The notes under the pieces are model-generated. The model worked only from the letters and a program-made list of their open reading frames with translations, was not told the DNA's origin and searched no databases. DNA of 64,000 nucleotides from NCBI GenBank assembly GCA_023390245.1, contig JAEWDF010000002.1, positions 38,421 to 102,420 of the forward strand, read 5' to 3'. Below, piece by piece: positions 16,463-24,510 of this stretch. Numbering within the stretch: position 1 is the first letter of the stretch; every line of letters starts with the position of its first letter. The DNA is from Pseudomonadota bacterium (GTDB lineage Bacteria; Pseudomonadota; Alphaproteobacteria; Caulobacterales; Caulobacteraceae). The position numbers and the translations under genes were made by a program.

Positions 16463-17308
16463 TCAGCGCAATCCCGCCTCGGCCAGGGACCGCATGATGG
16501 CGTAGGCGTCCGTGTTCGGATGGACGCCGTCGATGGCGTACTCGGCCCGCATTCCGTCTTCGTCGTTCCGCAGCGCCGAATGGTAGTCGATGAACCGAAG
16601 TCCGTTTTCGGCGGCGAACCGCCTCAGCCAGGCGTTCAACGCGACGATCCGTTCCGCCGGATGAACGTCCGGGCGCCAGAAGAAGCGATCCGCCGGCGGC
16701 AGGCTGGCCAGGACCGGTTCGATCCCGTTGGCGCGCGCCAGATCGACCATGGACCGGATATTGTCCTCATAGGCCTCCGGACTGGTTGGGCCGCCATTGC
16801 CGGCGACGTCGTTCGTTCCCGCCATGATGTGGACCTTGCGGGGATGCAGGGCGATGACGTCCGCGCGAAAACGCGCCAGCATCTGGGCGCTGGTCTGCCC
16901 TCCGATCCCCCGTCCCGCAATCGACCGCCCATCGAGGAAGGCGGGATCGGCGCGCGCCCAATTCTCCGTTATGGAATCGCCCAGGAACACGATGTCCGGC
17001 CGATGCCCTGAGGCCGCCAGCGTGGCGTTCTCCGCGCGGTAGACGCACAGGCCGGGCCAGTCCCGCGCCTCGCGCGCCGCCTTGGCCTCGCCAAAGGCCA
17101 CGAAGTCGGCCTGCTGCGTCAGGGCGATCATGGCCGGCATGTCCACCGGTCCAGGCCGGATGAAGGCCGCGTTGAAGGTGCGAACCGACTCTGGCTCGGG
17201 CGGCAGGTCGGGACAGGCGGTCATTCCGACCACGGACGGCGGCGTATCCGCCTCCTGCATCACGCCGCCGAGCGCCAATCCCGCCACGATCGCCAAGATC
17301 ACCGTCAT
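16463..17308 (-). CDS. SGNH/GDSL-family lipase-esterase, exported
   Basis: 281 residues with a short hydrophobic leader (TVILAIVAGLALGGV). After about 90 residues of unassigned N-terminal sequence come the SGNH blocks: nucleophile Ser112 in LGDSITENW, Gly in GRGIGGQTSAQM, Asn166 in MAGTNDVAG, and Asp260/His263 in IDGVHPN. All four catalytic or oxyanion residues are present. Similar enzymes are acetylesterases acting on sugars. It starts 9 bp after the GH20 stop, so it is probably co-transcribed and may de-acetylate the same amino-sugar glycan (inference). Confidence 0.88.
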   Translation of the reverse strand: MTVILAIVAGLALGGVMQEADTPPSVVGMTACPDLPPEPESVRTFNAAFIRPGPVDMPAMIALTQQADFVAFGEAKAAREARDWPGLCVYRAENATLAASGHRPDIVFLGDSITENWARADPAFLDGRSIAGRGIGGQTSAQMLARFRADVIALHPRKVHIMAGTNDVAGNGGPTSPEAYEDNIRSMVDLARANGIEPVLASLPPADRFFWRPDVHPAERIVALNAWLRRFAAENGLRFIDYHSALRNDEDGMRAEYAIDGVHPNTDAYAIMRSLAEAGLR

Positions 17309-17317
17309 GATCGCCTC

Positions 17318-19450
17318 CTATCGTTCCGTCGCGACCACAAGCCGTTCGATCACCGGCGTCAGGGCGATTAGAAGCAGCGCCGGCGGCTGGGGAGCTCCGA
17401 CAATGACCTTCATGGCCGACGAGGAGGCGACCTGCGCCTGCGTCTGGCGATCGAACAGGGCTTGCGCCTCGGCGCGCCATTCCGCCGACGGCGGCGTCCC
17501 TGCCGTGGTGATGTCCATGGCTTCAAGGCCTAGACTGGCCAGACGCGATACGTCCTCGGAGATGGGGATGGCCTCTTCCAGGGGTCGGATGCCGCGGGCG
17601 ACGGCGACGAACCGCGCATGGTTGTCGCGGTACCGCTCCAGCGCCGCCTTCAATGAGGCTCCGCCCGCTGTATCCCCGGCCAGCCAGTCGGCCGTCCAAG
17701 CCTGCAGGCGGTAGATCTCGATGCTGTCGGGGGCAGCAATGTCCGCCAGACCGGTCAATACGGGCATCTTCAACGGCCGGCCTGACCGGAAAGCGGCGAA
17801 GACGTCCGTCAGCCGACCCATGTTGCGGACCGGCGCGGTGACGGCGGCGAGGGTCTCGACCGCCTCAACGTCCGACGGCGCGAGGCGAGCCGCCATCCGA
17901 TGGCGCCGGCTCAGGTCGGCCAGACCCTGGGCGCGCAATCCTTCATGGACGACGACGACCCGCCGCGCGGCGGCGTCCTCGTCCCGGACCTCGGCCGGTG
18001 ACCAGAATCTCTCCGCCAGCAGGGCCGTACGCGGCCACAGCCGGCCGTCGATCATCTCGTCGCTGATCGTCTCGCTCCACAGCGCCGCTTCGGCGCCCAG
18101 GACGAGGGCCGTCTGCTCGTCGCTCAGCGGCCGCTCCGGCGCGGGCCCTATGATCTTTTCCGGGCTGTCGGGCGGGGTCGCCGCGACATCGAGCGGATCA
18201 CGGCCGTAATGATCCAGGCCGGGCCAGAGCAGATCCAGGTAGTAGCCGGCGGACACCACGGCCGGATTGCCTTGCCCGGTAATGTGCGCGGTCGCCTGGG
18301 AGCTGCGCCATGCCTGGACCACGACCCGGTCGTCGATCGGCCGATGGGCGACCTCCTCCCATCCCATGGGGATCTTGCCCATGTCGGTCAGAATGGCGAC
18401 CACACGCTGGAAGAAGCGGTCCTGCAGGTCCGTCGTATCCGAGACGCCGTTCTCGGCCATGTAGGCCTGGATGGCGGGATTGGAGGTCCAGGCGGCCGGG
18501 GACACCTCATCTCCGCCGACATGGAAATAGGCGTCGGGAAACAGCGCCGTCATCTCTTCGAGCAGGCTTTGGATGAAGACGTAGGTCTCCGCCTTGGCGG
18601 GGTCCATCGCCGCGCCCATGAGCTGGATGCGGTTCGACGGATCGATCGGTCCGGCGCTCAGTTCGGGATAGGCGGCCAGGATCGCTCCCGTATGGCCGGG
18701 CAGATCGATCTCCGGCACGATCCGGACGCCTCGATCGCTGGCGTAGGCGACCAGTTCGCGAACCTCGTCCTGGGTGTAGAACCGGCCTCCTCCCACGACC
18801 TGGGTCAGGCGTGGATAACGCAAGCTCTCGATCCGGAAGCCTTCGTTGTCGCTGATGTGGAAATGCAGCACGTTCAGCTTCACGCGCTCCATCATGTCGA
18901 TCTGGCGCTTCAGCGTCTCCAGTTCAACGAAATGGCGCGCGGTGTCGATCATCAAGCCTCGCCAGCGGAATCGCGGCTGGTCCTCGATGGCGACAAAGGG
19001 GACGGAGAAGCCGTCATCACTGGCGCGGATCAGTTGACGCAGCGTGGCCAGCCCTCGCAGGACCGCGTCAGATCCATCCGCCTCCAGCGCGGCGCCGCTG
19101 CCGTCTATTGTGAGCCGATAGCTTTCGATGGCGTTCACCGAGCCCGCGCCGGGATCCGGTCTGGCGCGGATCGTCAGTGTCCCCCCCTTTCCTGAGGGAA
19201 AGCCCGCCAGAACGGCCACATCCGCTTCAAATCGCGCCGCCGCCCGTTCCAGCCGGGCGTCGGGAGGACTGGCGAACACCACGTGAAAGGGCCCAGACAG
19301 GACCAGTGTCGCCGCACCCGCCGGCTCTGTCACGGCGCGAGGCATCGGCATCAGTGGAAGGTCGGATGCATGCACGGCGCCAGCCAACAGCAGCCATGCT
19401 CCGGCGATGCCGACCAAACGCCGCACCCCTCTCGGGTTTGTCCTCGCCAT
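17318..19450 (-). CDS. GH20 beta-N-acetylhexosaminidase, exported
   Basis: 710 residues from the ATG at 19450 (GGAG 9 bases upstream); a longer in-frame start at 19483 is less likely. A signal peptide covers residues 11-29. An N-terminal GH20b domain precedes the barrel, which begins with FRWRGLMIDTARHF. The catalytic Asp314-Glu315 pair lies in HVGGDEVSP, as required for the substrate-assisted mechanism. The C-terminal 200 residues are helical and variable. It should release terminal N-acetylglucosamine or N-acetylgalactosamine from chitin fragments or glycans. With the GDSL esterase it forms the upstream unit of the glycoside module. Confidence 0.92.
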   Translation of the reverse strand: MARTNPRGVRRLVGIAGAWLLLAGAVHASDLPLMPMPRAVTEPAGAATLVLSGPFHVVFASPPDARLERAAARFEADVAVLAGFPSGKGGTLTIRARPDPGAGSVNAIESYRLTIDGSGAALEADGSDAVLRGLATLRQLIRASDDGFSVPFVAIEDQPRFRWRGLMIDTARHFVELETLKRQIDMMERVKLNVLHFHISDNEGFRIESLRYPRLTQVVGGGRFYTQDEVRELVAYASDRGVRIVPEIDLPGHTGAILAAYPELSAGPIDPSNRIQLMGAAMDPAKAETYVFIQSLLEEMTALFPDAYFHVGGDEVSPAAWTSNPAIQAYMAENGVSDTTDLQDRFFQRVVAILTDMGKIPMGWEEVAHRPIDDRVVVQAWRSSQATAHITGQGNPAVVSAGYYLDLLWPGLDHYGRDPLDVAATPPDSPEKIIGPAPERPLSDEQTALVLGAEAALWSETISDEMIDGRLWPRTALLAERFWSPAEVRDEDAAARRVVVVHEGLRAQGLADLSRRHRMAARLAPSDVEAVETLAAVTAPVRNMGRLTDVFAAFRSGRPLKMPVLTGLADIAAPDSIEIYRLQAWTADWLAGDTAGGASLKAALERYRDNHARFVAVARGIRPLEEAIPISEDVSRLASLGLEAMDITTAGTPPSAEWRAEAQALFDRQTQAQVASSSAMKVIVGAPQPPALLLIALTPVIERLVVATER

Positions 19451-19669
19451 CTCGCCCAACTCCAGCTCCTCGCCAACCAGCACAGAAACCCATGATCTGC
19501 ATTTACAGTCAGGATTGTCTAGATGTTGATTTCCGCCTGCCAGCGGACGGCGACGCGCGAGCAGCGCTTGAGCATGCGCTGAAAGACGACAAGACTTCGG
19601 GGCAAACTAGGACGAATGGAACAAAGTGGTCCTCAGGCCTCAATGATTGACTTGGTCAGGCCCCCGCAT
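19451..19669. other. Gene-free promoter region upstream of GH20
   Basis: It holds copy 3 of the 25-bp element at 19505-19529 and otherwise no convincing gene. A short frame ending at 19650 continues an antisense frame of GH20 and has no recognisable domain. The stretch ends at the IS6-derived element, and together with it forms a 578-bp region without an intact gene. Confidence 0.6.
19505..19529. promoter_or_regulatory. Shared 25-bp element, copy 3 (GH20 operon)
   Basis: The top strand begins ACAGTCAGGATTG and ends AGATGTTGA. It lies 55 bp before the GH20 start, the same distance as copy 2 from the TonB gene. On the minus strand it runs into TGACTGTAAAT, resembling copy 2 (TGACTATAAAT). Confidence 0.5.
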
Positions 19670-20044
19670 GGCGCTGTCAGTCCAACTTGTCTCCACCGAG
19701 GACGGCCGTAAATAGCTGACTGGGGACGATTTTCATGACGCTGCCGTCGTTCAAGCGCCACCGCTTTTCGGCGGAGCCTACGCCTGCCGATCTGACGACG
19801 AGAACGGCAACAACAGGGCTTCAAATCCCAGGCCTCCGCCCAGCGATTCCTCACCACTCACGCCGCGATCTACAACACTTCTAACGTCCAGAGACATCTG
19901 ATCAGCCGCCCTACCCTTCAACGCCTTCGCGCCGAAGCCGAGGCGACGTGGGCGGTGGCGATCGCCTAAATCGGAACGTGTGGGATAAGCCTCACCACGA
20001 AGCGGTTAAGCTGACAGCAGCTTGGCGGTTAACCTGACAGCGCT
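19670..20044 (+). mobile_element. Internally deleted IS6-family element with near-perfect terminal repeats
   Basis: GCGCTGTCAG at 19671-19680 is matched exactly in inverted form by CTGACAGCGC at 20034-20043. Inside, the first codons of the transposase (ATG at 19737, MTLPSFKRHRF) are fused to its last 50 or so codons (GFKSQASAQRFLTTHAAIYN... to a TAA at about 19969). The DDE catalytic middle is gone. A second right-end sequence, GGTTAAGCTGACAGC, sits at 20004-20018, 23 bp inside the outer one. No 8-bp target duplication is seen. At 375 bp it resembles a MITE that could only move with a transposase supplied elsewhere. Confidence 0.8.
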
Positions 20045-21378
20045 CTAGTGATTGTCGTCTGCGCCGCTGGAAGTCTCGCCACTACATTCAGCCCTCCCAT
20101 CAGCGACCTCGCCAGGATGAGGCGGCCGCCCAGGGCGTGGCTCAGATCTTCGGCGATGGCCAAGCCCAAACCTTGGCCCGGCGCGCTTTCGTCCAGGCGC
20201 GCGCCGCGTCTGCTGACGATGGCGAGTTCTGCGGCGGGGATGCCGGGTCCGTCGTCGTCGATGGCGACGACCACGTCTCGACCATCCAGCCGCGCGGTCA
20301 CGCGAACTTCCCTTCGCGCGTACTTTGCTGCGTTCTCGAGAAGGGGGCCGAGCAGGGCCTGGAGATCCTCGCGTGAGACGGTGGCTGTCAATTTCGGTGA
20401 AATCTCGTTGGTGAAGATGATCGCCTCGCCCGTCTCGGTCTGTTCGAGCACGCCGATCAGTCCCTCCACCGTTTCGGCGATTTGCACTGATCCGGGCGCG
20501 ATGGTCGCCGCGCGAGATCGCGCCAACTCTCGGTCGATCGCTGAACGGATGGCCGCGACCACGCCGCCCAAATCGCGACCGACATGGCTGTCCTGCTCCA
20601 ATCTGGCGCTGAGGGCCGCTAGCGGCGTCTTGAGCCCATGCGCTAAGTCGGCGGCGCGTCTTCGCGCCCGGCTCAGATCATCGTCTCGCGCCTGGGCCAG
20701 CCCGTTGATGGCGTCCACCAGGGCGTCGATCTCCACCAGGCGTCCGCGCGGGAGGCGCGCCGAAGGGCTGAGGCGCAGGTCGGAGAGTTCACGCTCGATT
20801 TGACGCAAGGGCCGCAACCCCAGCTGAACCTGAACCCACGCAGCGGCGGCCAGGACAATCCAGAGCCCCAGAAGATAGAGCGCAAGCTCGCGCCCGAATT
20901 CCGCACGCGCGCCAGCCATCTCTGCCGCGTTCTCACCGATCTGGATCAGGACAGCGGGGCGCATGGCGTCAGGCCGGATCAGGCGTTCGATTAGGATCAG
21001 CTCCCCGCCGAACGGATCGACGGTCCTGCGCAGGGTCCAGCGCTCGCTGACGGCGGTCGCCGAAGGCGGCAGGGTCTGATCCCACAAGGACCGGGACCGG
21101 ACCGCGGCGATTGGATTGGACGCCTGCCAGTAGAATCCGCTAGCCGGCGTTTCCAGCCGCGGGTCCGTCAGCGTCGGTGGAAGGACCACGCGACCGGCGG
21201 CATCCAGTTGAAGGGCCGACACAAGGCGCGTCGCCTCGCGCGTCAGTTGGACCTCAAGCCGGTGCTCGAGATGACGGTCGAACAACACGATCATGAAGGC
21301 CCAGGCGACAACCAAGGCGGCGCAGATCGTCACCGCCGCGCCGATCAGGAGCCGCCATTTCAACGACCGCAGGATCAT
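20029..21378 (-). CDS. Sensor histidine kinase, PhoQ-like architecture
   Basis: 449 residues from the ATG at 21378, which overlaps the response regulator stop (ATGA). Membrane segments at about 10-33 and 165-187 bracket a periplasmic sensor of about 130 residues. A HAMP-like linker follows, then the H-box with His247 (DLAHGLKTPLAAL), the N-box Asn349 (LLENAAKYA) and the G-boxes DDDGPGI and GQGLGLAI. It should phosphorylate the regulator at 21375. The last four codons and the stop (ALSG-stop) are made of the IS6 terminal repeat, so the natural C-terminus has been replaced, though the ATPase domain is complete. Confidence 0.92.
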   Translation of the reverse strand: MILRSLKWRLLIGAAVTICAALVVAWAFMIVLFDRHLEHRLEVQLTREATRLVSALQLDAAGRVVLPPTLTDPRLETPASGFYWQASNPIAAVRSRSLWDQTLPPSATAVSERWTLRRTVDPFGGELILIERLIRPDAMRPAVLIQIGENAAEMAGARAEFGRELALYLLGLWIVLAAAAWVQVQLGLRPLRQIERELSDLRLSPSARLPRGRLVEIDALVDAINGLAQARDDDLSRARRRAADLAHGLKTPLAALSARLEQDSHVGRDLGGVVAAIRSAIDRELARSRAATIAPGSVQIAETVEGLIGVLEQTETGEAIIFTNEISPKLTATVSREDLQALLGPLLENAAKYARREVRVTARLDGRDVVVAIDDDGPGIPAAELAIVSRRGARLDESAPGQGLGLAIAEDLSHALGGRLILARSLMGGLNVVARLPAAQTTITRALSG

Positions 21379-22037
21379 CCGCCAATATCGAGTTGGTAGC
21401 CGAAGCCACGACGGGTGGTGATGGTCTCGGCGCCGCATTTCCGGCGGATGCGGGCCACGAGCGCCTCGATCGCATTCGCGTCGCTCGGATCGCCCGTTCC
21501 ATAGAGATGGTCGGCCAGTTCGCCGGCGGACACAGCGCGGCCGGGCTGGTGAGCGAGATAGTCGAGAAGGCGGTATTCAAGCGGCGACAGGCGAACGGGC
21601 GCACCGTCCACGCTGGCGCTCATGCGGGTCGTGTCCAGCCTCAATCTTCCCGCCGTGACGACGTTCGAAATGCGGCCTGCGCTGCGACGGACCAGCGCAC
21701 GGAGACGCGCGATCACCTCGCCGGTTTCGAACGGCTTGGCGATATAATCGTCCGCCCCGGCTTCGATGCCTTCGACCTTTTCCGTCCAGTCACCCCGCGC
21801 CGAGACGATCAGGACAGGGAATCCCCGGCCCTCCCCCCGCCAGCGCCGCAGCACGGACAATCCGTCCAGACGCGGCAAACCCAGGTCGAGCACGGCGACC
21901 GCGTAATCCTCGACATCGCCCTGGAACCAGGCCGCCTCCCCGTCCTGCGCGGTGTCGACGAGAAAGCCCGCCGCCTCGATGGCGCGCCTGAGATTGTCGC
22001 GGATGTCGGGATCGTCCTCGACCAACAGGCAGCGCAT
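21375..22037 (-). CDS. OmpR/PhoB-family response regulator
   Basis: 220 residues. The ATG at 22037 overlaps the PepSY stop (TGATG). The receiver domain carries the acidic pocket VEDD and phosphoacceptor Asp51 (VLDLGLPRLDG), plus the conserved Lys in AKPFETGE. A winged-helix DNA-binding domain fills residues about 125-220 (RLSPLEYRLLDYLAHQPGRAVS). It is the partner of the kinase encoded just downstream. The 11-bp-spaced GCTGAC repeats at 22389 are a likely binding site, since OmpR-family regulators bind tandem sites at one helical turn. Confidence 0.93.
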   Translation of the reverse strand: MRCLLVEDDPDIRDNLRRAIEAAGFLVDTAQDGEAAWFQGDVEDYAVAVLDLGLPRLDGLSVLRRWRGEGRGFPVLIVSARGDWTEKVEGIEAGADDYIAKPFETGEVIARLRALVRRSAGRISNVVTAGRLRLDTTRMSASVDGAPVRLSPLEYRLLDYLAHQPGRAVSAGELADHLYGTGDPSDANAIEALVARIRRKCGAETITTRRGFGYQLDIGG

Positions 22038-22366
22038 CAATCGTCCTCGATTTCCTGAACCGCAGCCGTGCGGGCGTCGAGCTTAACCTCCCTGACCCGT
22101 CCCGTCGAAGTCAGAACCTTTACCTCATAGCGCCAGGCGCCATGATGCCGGTCCAGTTCGACCTCGATGACGTCTCCGGGAACCACCCGTTGAACTGCGA
22201 CGAGAATCCTGGACAGCGGCAGGATTTCGCCGCGGCGCAGCGCCTCTCGCGCGGCGACGTGGTCATCGTCGTCCCATCCGGCGACGGCGAGGGACGGCGA
22301 AACGATGCAGAGGAGGCCCGCAACGACGGCGGGCGCGAACGAGCGGAGGCGAAATGAGATGTTCAT
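22037..22366 (-). CDS. Exported PepSY-domain protein
   Basis: 109 residues from the ATG at 22366, chosen because it directly precedes a signal peptide (FAPAVVAGLLCIVSPSLAVAG). The mature part is a single PepSY-like unit: an acidic DDDDH start, a helix AAREALRRGEILPL, then VIEVELDRHHGAWRYEVKVL and VKLDARTAAV. Small periplasmic PepSY proteins are often encoded with PhoPQ-type systems in proteobacteria and may modulate the sensor. It leads the PepSY-regulator-kinase operon and is divergent from the receptor at 22468. Confidence 0.8.
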   Translation of the reverse strand: MNISFRLRSFAPAVVAGLLCIVSPSLAVAGWDDDDHVAAREALRRGEILPLSRILVAVQRVVPGDVIEVELDRHHGAWRYEVKVLTSTGRVREVKLDARTAAVQEIEDD

Positions 22367-22388
22367 GCCCCGATCATGACCTCCGTTT

Positions 22389-22405
22389 GCTGACATCTCG
22401 CTGAC
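22389..22405. promoter_or_regulatory. Direct repeat GCTGAC-N5-GCTGAC, candidate response-regulator box
   Basis: GCTGAC occurs at 22389-22394 and 22400-22405, exactly 11 bp apart, in the 101-bp region between PepSY and the divergent TonB receptor. An inverted GTCAGC follows at 22424. OmpR/PhoB regulators typically bind such tandem half-sites. The match to this regulator is inferred from position only. Confidence 0.45.
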
Positions 22406-22432
22406 GGCGAAGCCACGGCTTCCGTCAGCGAG
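22397..22432. promoter_or_regulatory. Long hairpin in the divergent promoter
   Basis: CTCGCTGACG (22397-22406) pairs with CGTCAGCGAG (22423-22432), and GAAGCC (22409-22414) with GGCTTC (22417-22422), with a 2-nt bulge and a 2-nt loop. The 16 bp of pairing overlap the GCTGAC repeat. It may be an operator dyad, or a 5' leader structure of the receptor mRNA. Confidence 0.5.
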
Positions 22433-22467
22433 CGGCGGCCACCCTGCTTCCACAGGGAGGCTTCACC

Positions 22468-24510
22468 ATGCGTTTAATCCTCGTCGCCGCGAGCGTGCCG
22501 GTTATCAGCGTGTCCAGTGCGGTGTCCGCCATGGCCCAGCCGGCGCCGGCGGTTCAGACCGCACCCGCCGGGACGACCGTCTATGGCGCGGACTTCTATC
22601 GGCACAGCGGGGCGGTCACGGCTCTGGATCTCATCCAGCGTACGCCAGGCTTCTCCCTCGTCGAGGCCGACCCTGACGTCCGTGGCTATGCCGGATCCCT
22701 CGGCAACATTCTTGTCGACGGGATGCGTCCGACGAGCAAGACGGAGAAGACCTCAGATCTGCTGGCGCGGATTCCGGCGCAGGGCGTCGAGCGCATCGAG
22801 CTCATACGCACCGGCTCGACCGGGGTTGATCTGGCGGGTTTCATCATCGTGGCGAACGTCGTGCGGCGCGCGACGGCCGCCGGCGAGGGCGCGGTGGTCC
22901 TTGGCGCCACGGCCGCGAGCGACTGGTCGGAAGGTTGGGGACGGATCGAATATTCGCACAAGTCCGACGATCGCCTGCTGGAAATCTCAGCGGGACGCGA
23001 AGCCGAGCTCGACGACGACAGTGGGACAGGCGTGATCCGCACTCGGGGCGCCGACGGATCGAGCCTGGCGCTGGCCCAGAACAGTCGCGTCATCCAGCAC
23101 AAGGACGATGTCGGCCTGTCTTGGCGCCGCACGGCGCTCGGCGGGGACGTGACCCTGTCTTCCTCCGTTCGACGCGACATGAAACGGGACGACAGCCGCT
23201 ACGCCGACGTCTCTCGTGAGGCGCCCGATCAGATTCTGACCGAGACGGAGGACGATCGCCAGGCCGAGGCGGCGCTGCGCTATGAACGCGACATCGGCCA
23301 TTCCCGGCTGGGGATGCTTCTCAGTCACAGGATGGGTTGGCTCGACGCCCAGGAAGACGAAAGCGAAGGCGACGCCGCCGAGCGATTCACCGAACAGACG
23401 GACACCGCCGAAACCATCCTGCGCGCGGAGGTGTCCCATAAGGCGTCGGATCGTCTGACCCTGACGACAAGCCTGGAGGGGACGCGCAACATCCTGACCA
23501 GCGACGCGTCGCTCGAGGAGAATGGGGACCTGACCAGCCTTCCCGGCTCCTCGGTTCGAGTCGAGGAACGTCGCGCGGAAGCGGCGGCGGGCGCAGTCTG
23601 GCGCTTGGCCGGAGGGCTGAGCCTGCAGGCGGCGCTTCGGGTCGAAGCCTCGCAGATCGTCCAGGAAGGCGACGCCCGGCTGGAGCGAACCCTCTTCTAT
23701 CCCAAGCCTCGCCTTTCGATGCAGTGGAATACCGGTCAGGCGGATCGCTTCACCGTGACGGCGTCGCGCGAGGTCGGGCAACTCGATTTCGGAGATTTCG
23801 TCGCCTCCGCCTCGCTGGACCGCGGGACCGTCAGCGCGGGCGCCGGAGACCTCAGGCCGGATCGGACCTGGCGGCTGTTCGCGAGTTGGGAGCATGGCTT
23901 TTGGAATGACGGCGCCCTGACCCTGAGCTGGACGCACGATTGGATCGAAGACGCCATCGATCGCGTCGTGGTCCTGGCGAACGGCGAGATCTTCGACGCG
24001 CCTGGAAACATCGGAAGCGGCCGACGGGACACCTTGGCCATGGATATACAAGCGCCGCTGGACCGCTTCGGGATCGCCGGCGGACGGCTTCGCGGATCAC
24101 TGGCCTGGCGAACCAGCCAGGTCACCGATCCGACCACCGGCGAGCATCGACCGATCTCGGAGGAAAAACCGGTCGAGGGGGAGATCGCCTTCACCCAGGA
24201 TCTGGCGGCCGGACGTCTTCAGTGGGGTCTGGAACTGGACCACATCGCCGAGCGCGAGATCGAATACCGTTTCGACGAGATCACGCGCTCCTCGGAGGGC
24301 CTCGGCTGGACGGTCTTCGTGGAGCGTCGCATCGGTCGGGCCTGGCGCGTTCGGGCGGAGGCGACGGATCCGTTCGGGCGGACCTTCCGCGAACGGCGCG
24401 AGATCCATGACGGACCCCGCTCGACCTCCCCGCTGGATGAAATCGAGACGCGCCGCCGTGACTCGCCTGGCTACGTCAGCGTTTCGCTCCGTCGTAGTAT
24501 GGGCGGCTAG
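22468..24510 (+). CDS. TonB-dependent receptor linked to a two-component system
   Basis: 680 residues, preceded by CAGGGAGG at 22455-22462. A signal peptide ends at AMAQPA. The plug has DLIQRTPGFSLVEADPDVRGYAGSL and ILVDGMRP, followed by an ERIELIRTGSTG plug-end motif. The barrel is shorter than in the other three receptors here, and the protein ends in SLRRSMGG instead of an aromatic residue. The ligand is unknown. Divergent arrangement with PepSY-regulator-kinase suggests its expression is set by that system, perhaps in response to a metal or cationic stress (inference). Its last 35 bp overlap the convergent PhoD gene. Confidence 0.82.
   Translation: MRLILVAASVPVISVSSAVSAMAQPAPAVQTAPAGTTVYGADFYRHSGAVTALDLIQRTPGFSLVEADPDVRGYAGSLGNILVDGMRPTSKTEKTSDLLARIPAQGVERIELIRTGSTGVDLAGFIIVANVVRRATAAGEGAVVLGATAASDWSEGWGRIEYSHKSDDRLLEISAGREAELDDDSGTGVIRTRGADGSSLALAQNSRVIQHKDDVGLSWRRTALGGDVTLSSSVRRDMKRDDSRYADVSREAPDQILTETEDDRQAEAALRYERDIGHSRLGMLLSHRMGWLDAQEDESEGDAAERFTEQTDTAETILRAEVSHKASDRLTLTTSLEGTRNILTSDASLEENGDLTSLPGSSVRVEERRAEAAAGAVWRLAGGLSLQAALRVEASQIVQEGDARLERTLFYPKPRLSMQWNTGQADRFTVTASREVGQLDFGDFVASASLDRGTVSAGAGDLRPDRTWRLFASWEHGFWNDGALTLSWTHDWIEDAIDRVVVLANGEIFDAPGNIGSGRRDTLAMDIQAPLDRFGIAGGRLRGSLAWRTSQVTDPTTGEHRPISEEKPVEGEIAFTQDLAAGRLQWGLELDHIAEREIEYRFDEITRSSEGLGWTVFVERRIGRAWRVRAEATDPFGRTFRERREIHDGPRSTSPLDEIETRRRDSPGYVSVSLRRSMGG

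Noticed and set aside
5042..20052. TCTAGTG shared at the 4979 remnant junction and just outside the 19670 element
   Set aside because: Only 7 bp match and the positions relative to the IS ends differ, so it is not evidence of a shared target site.
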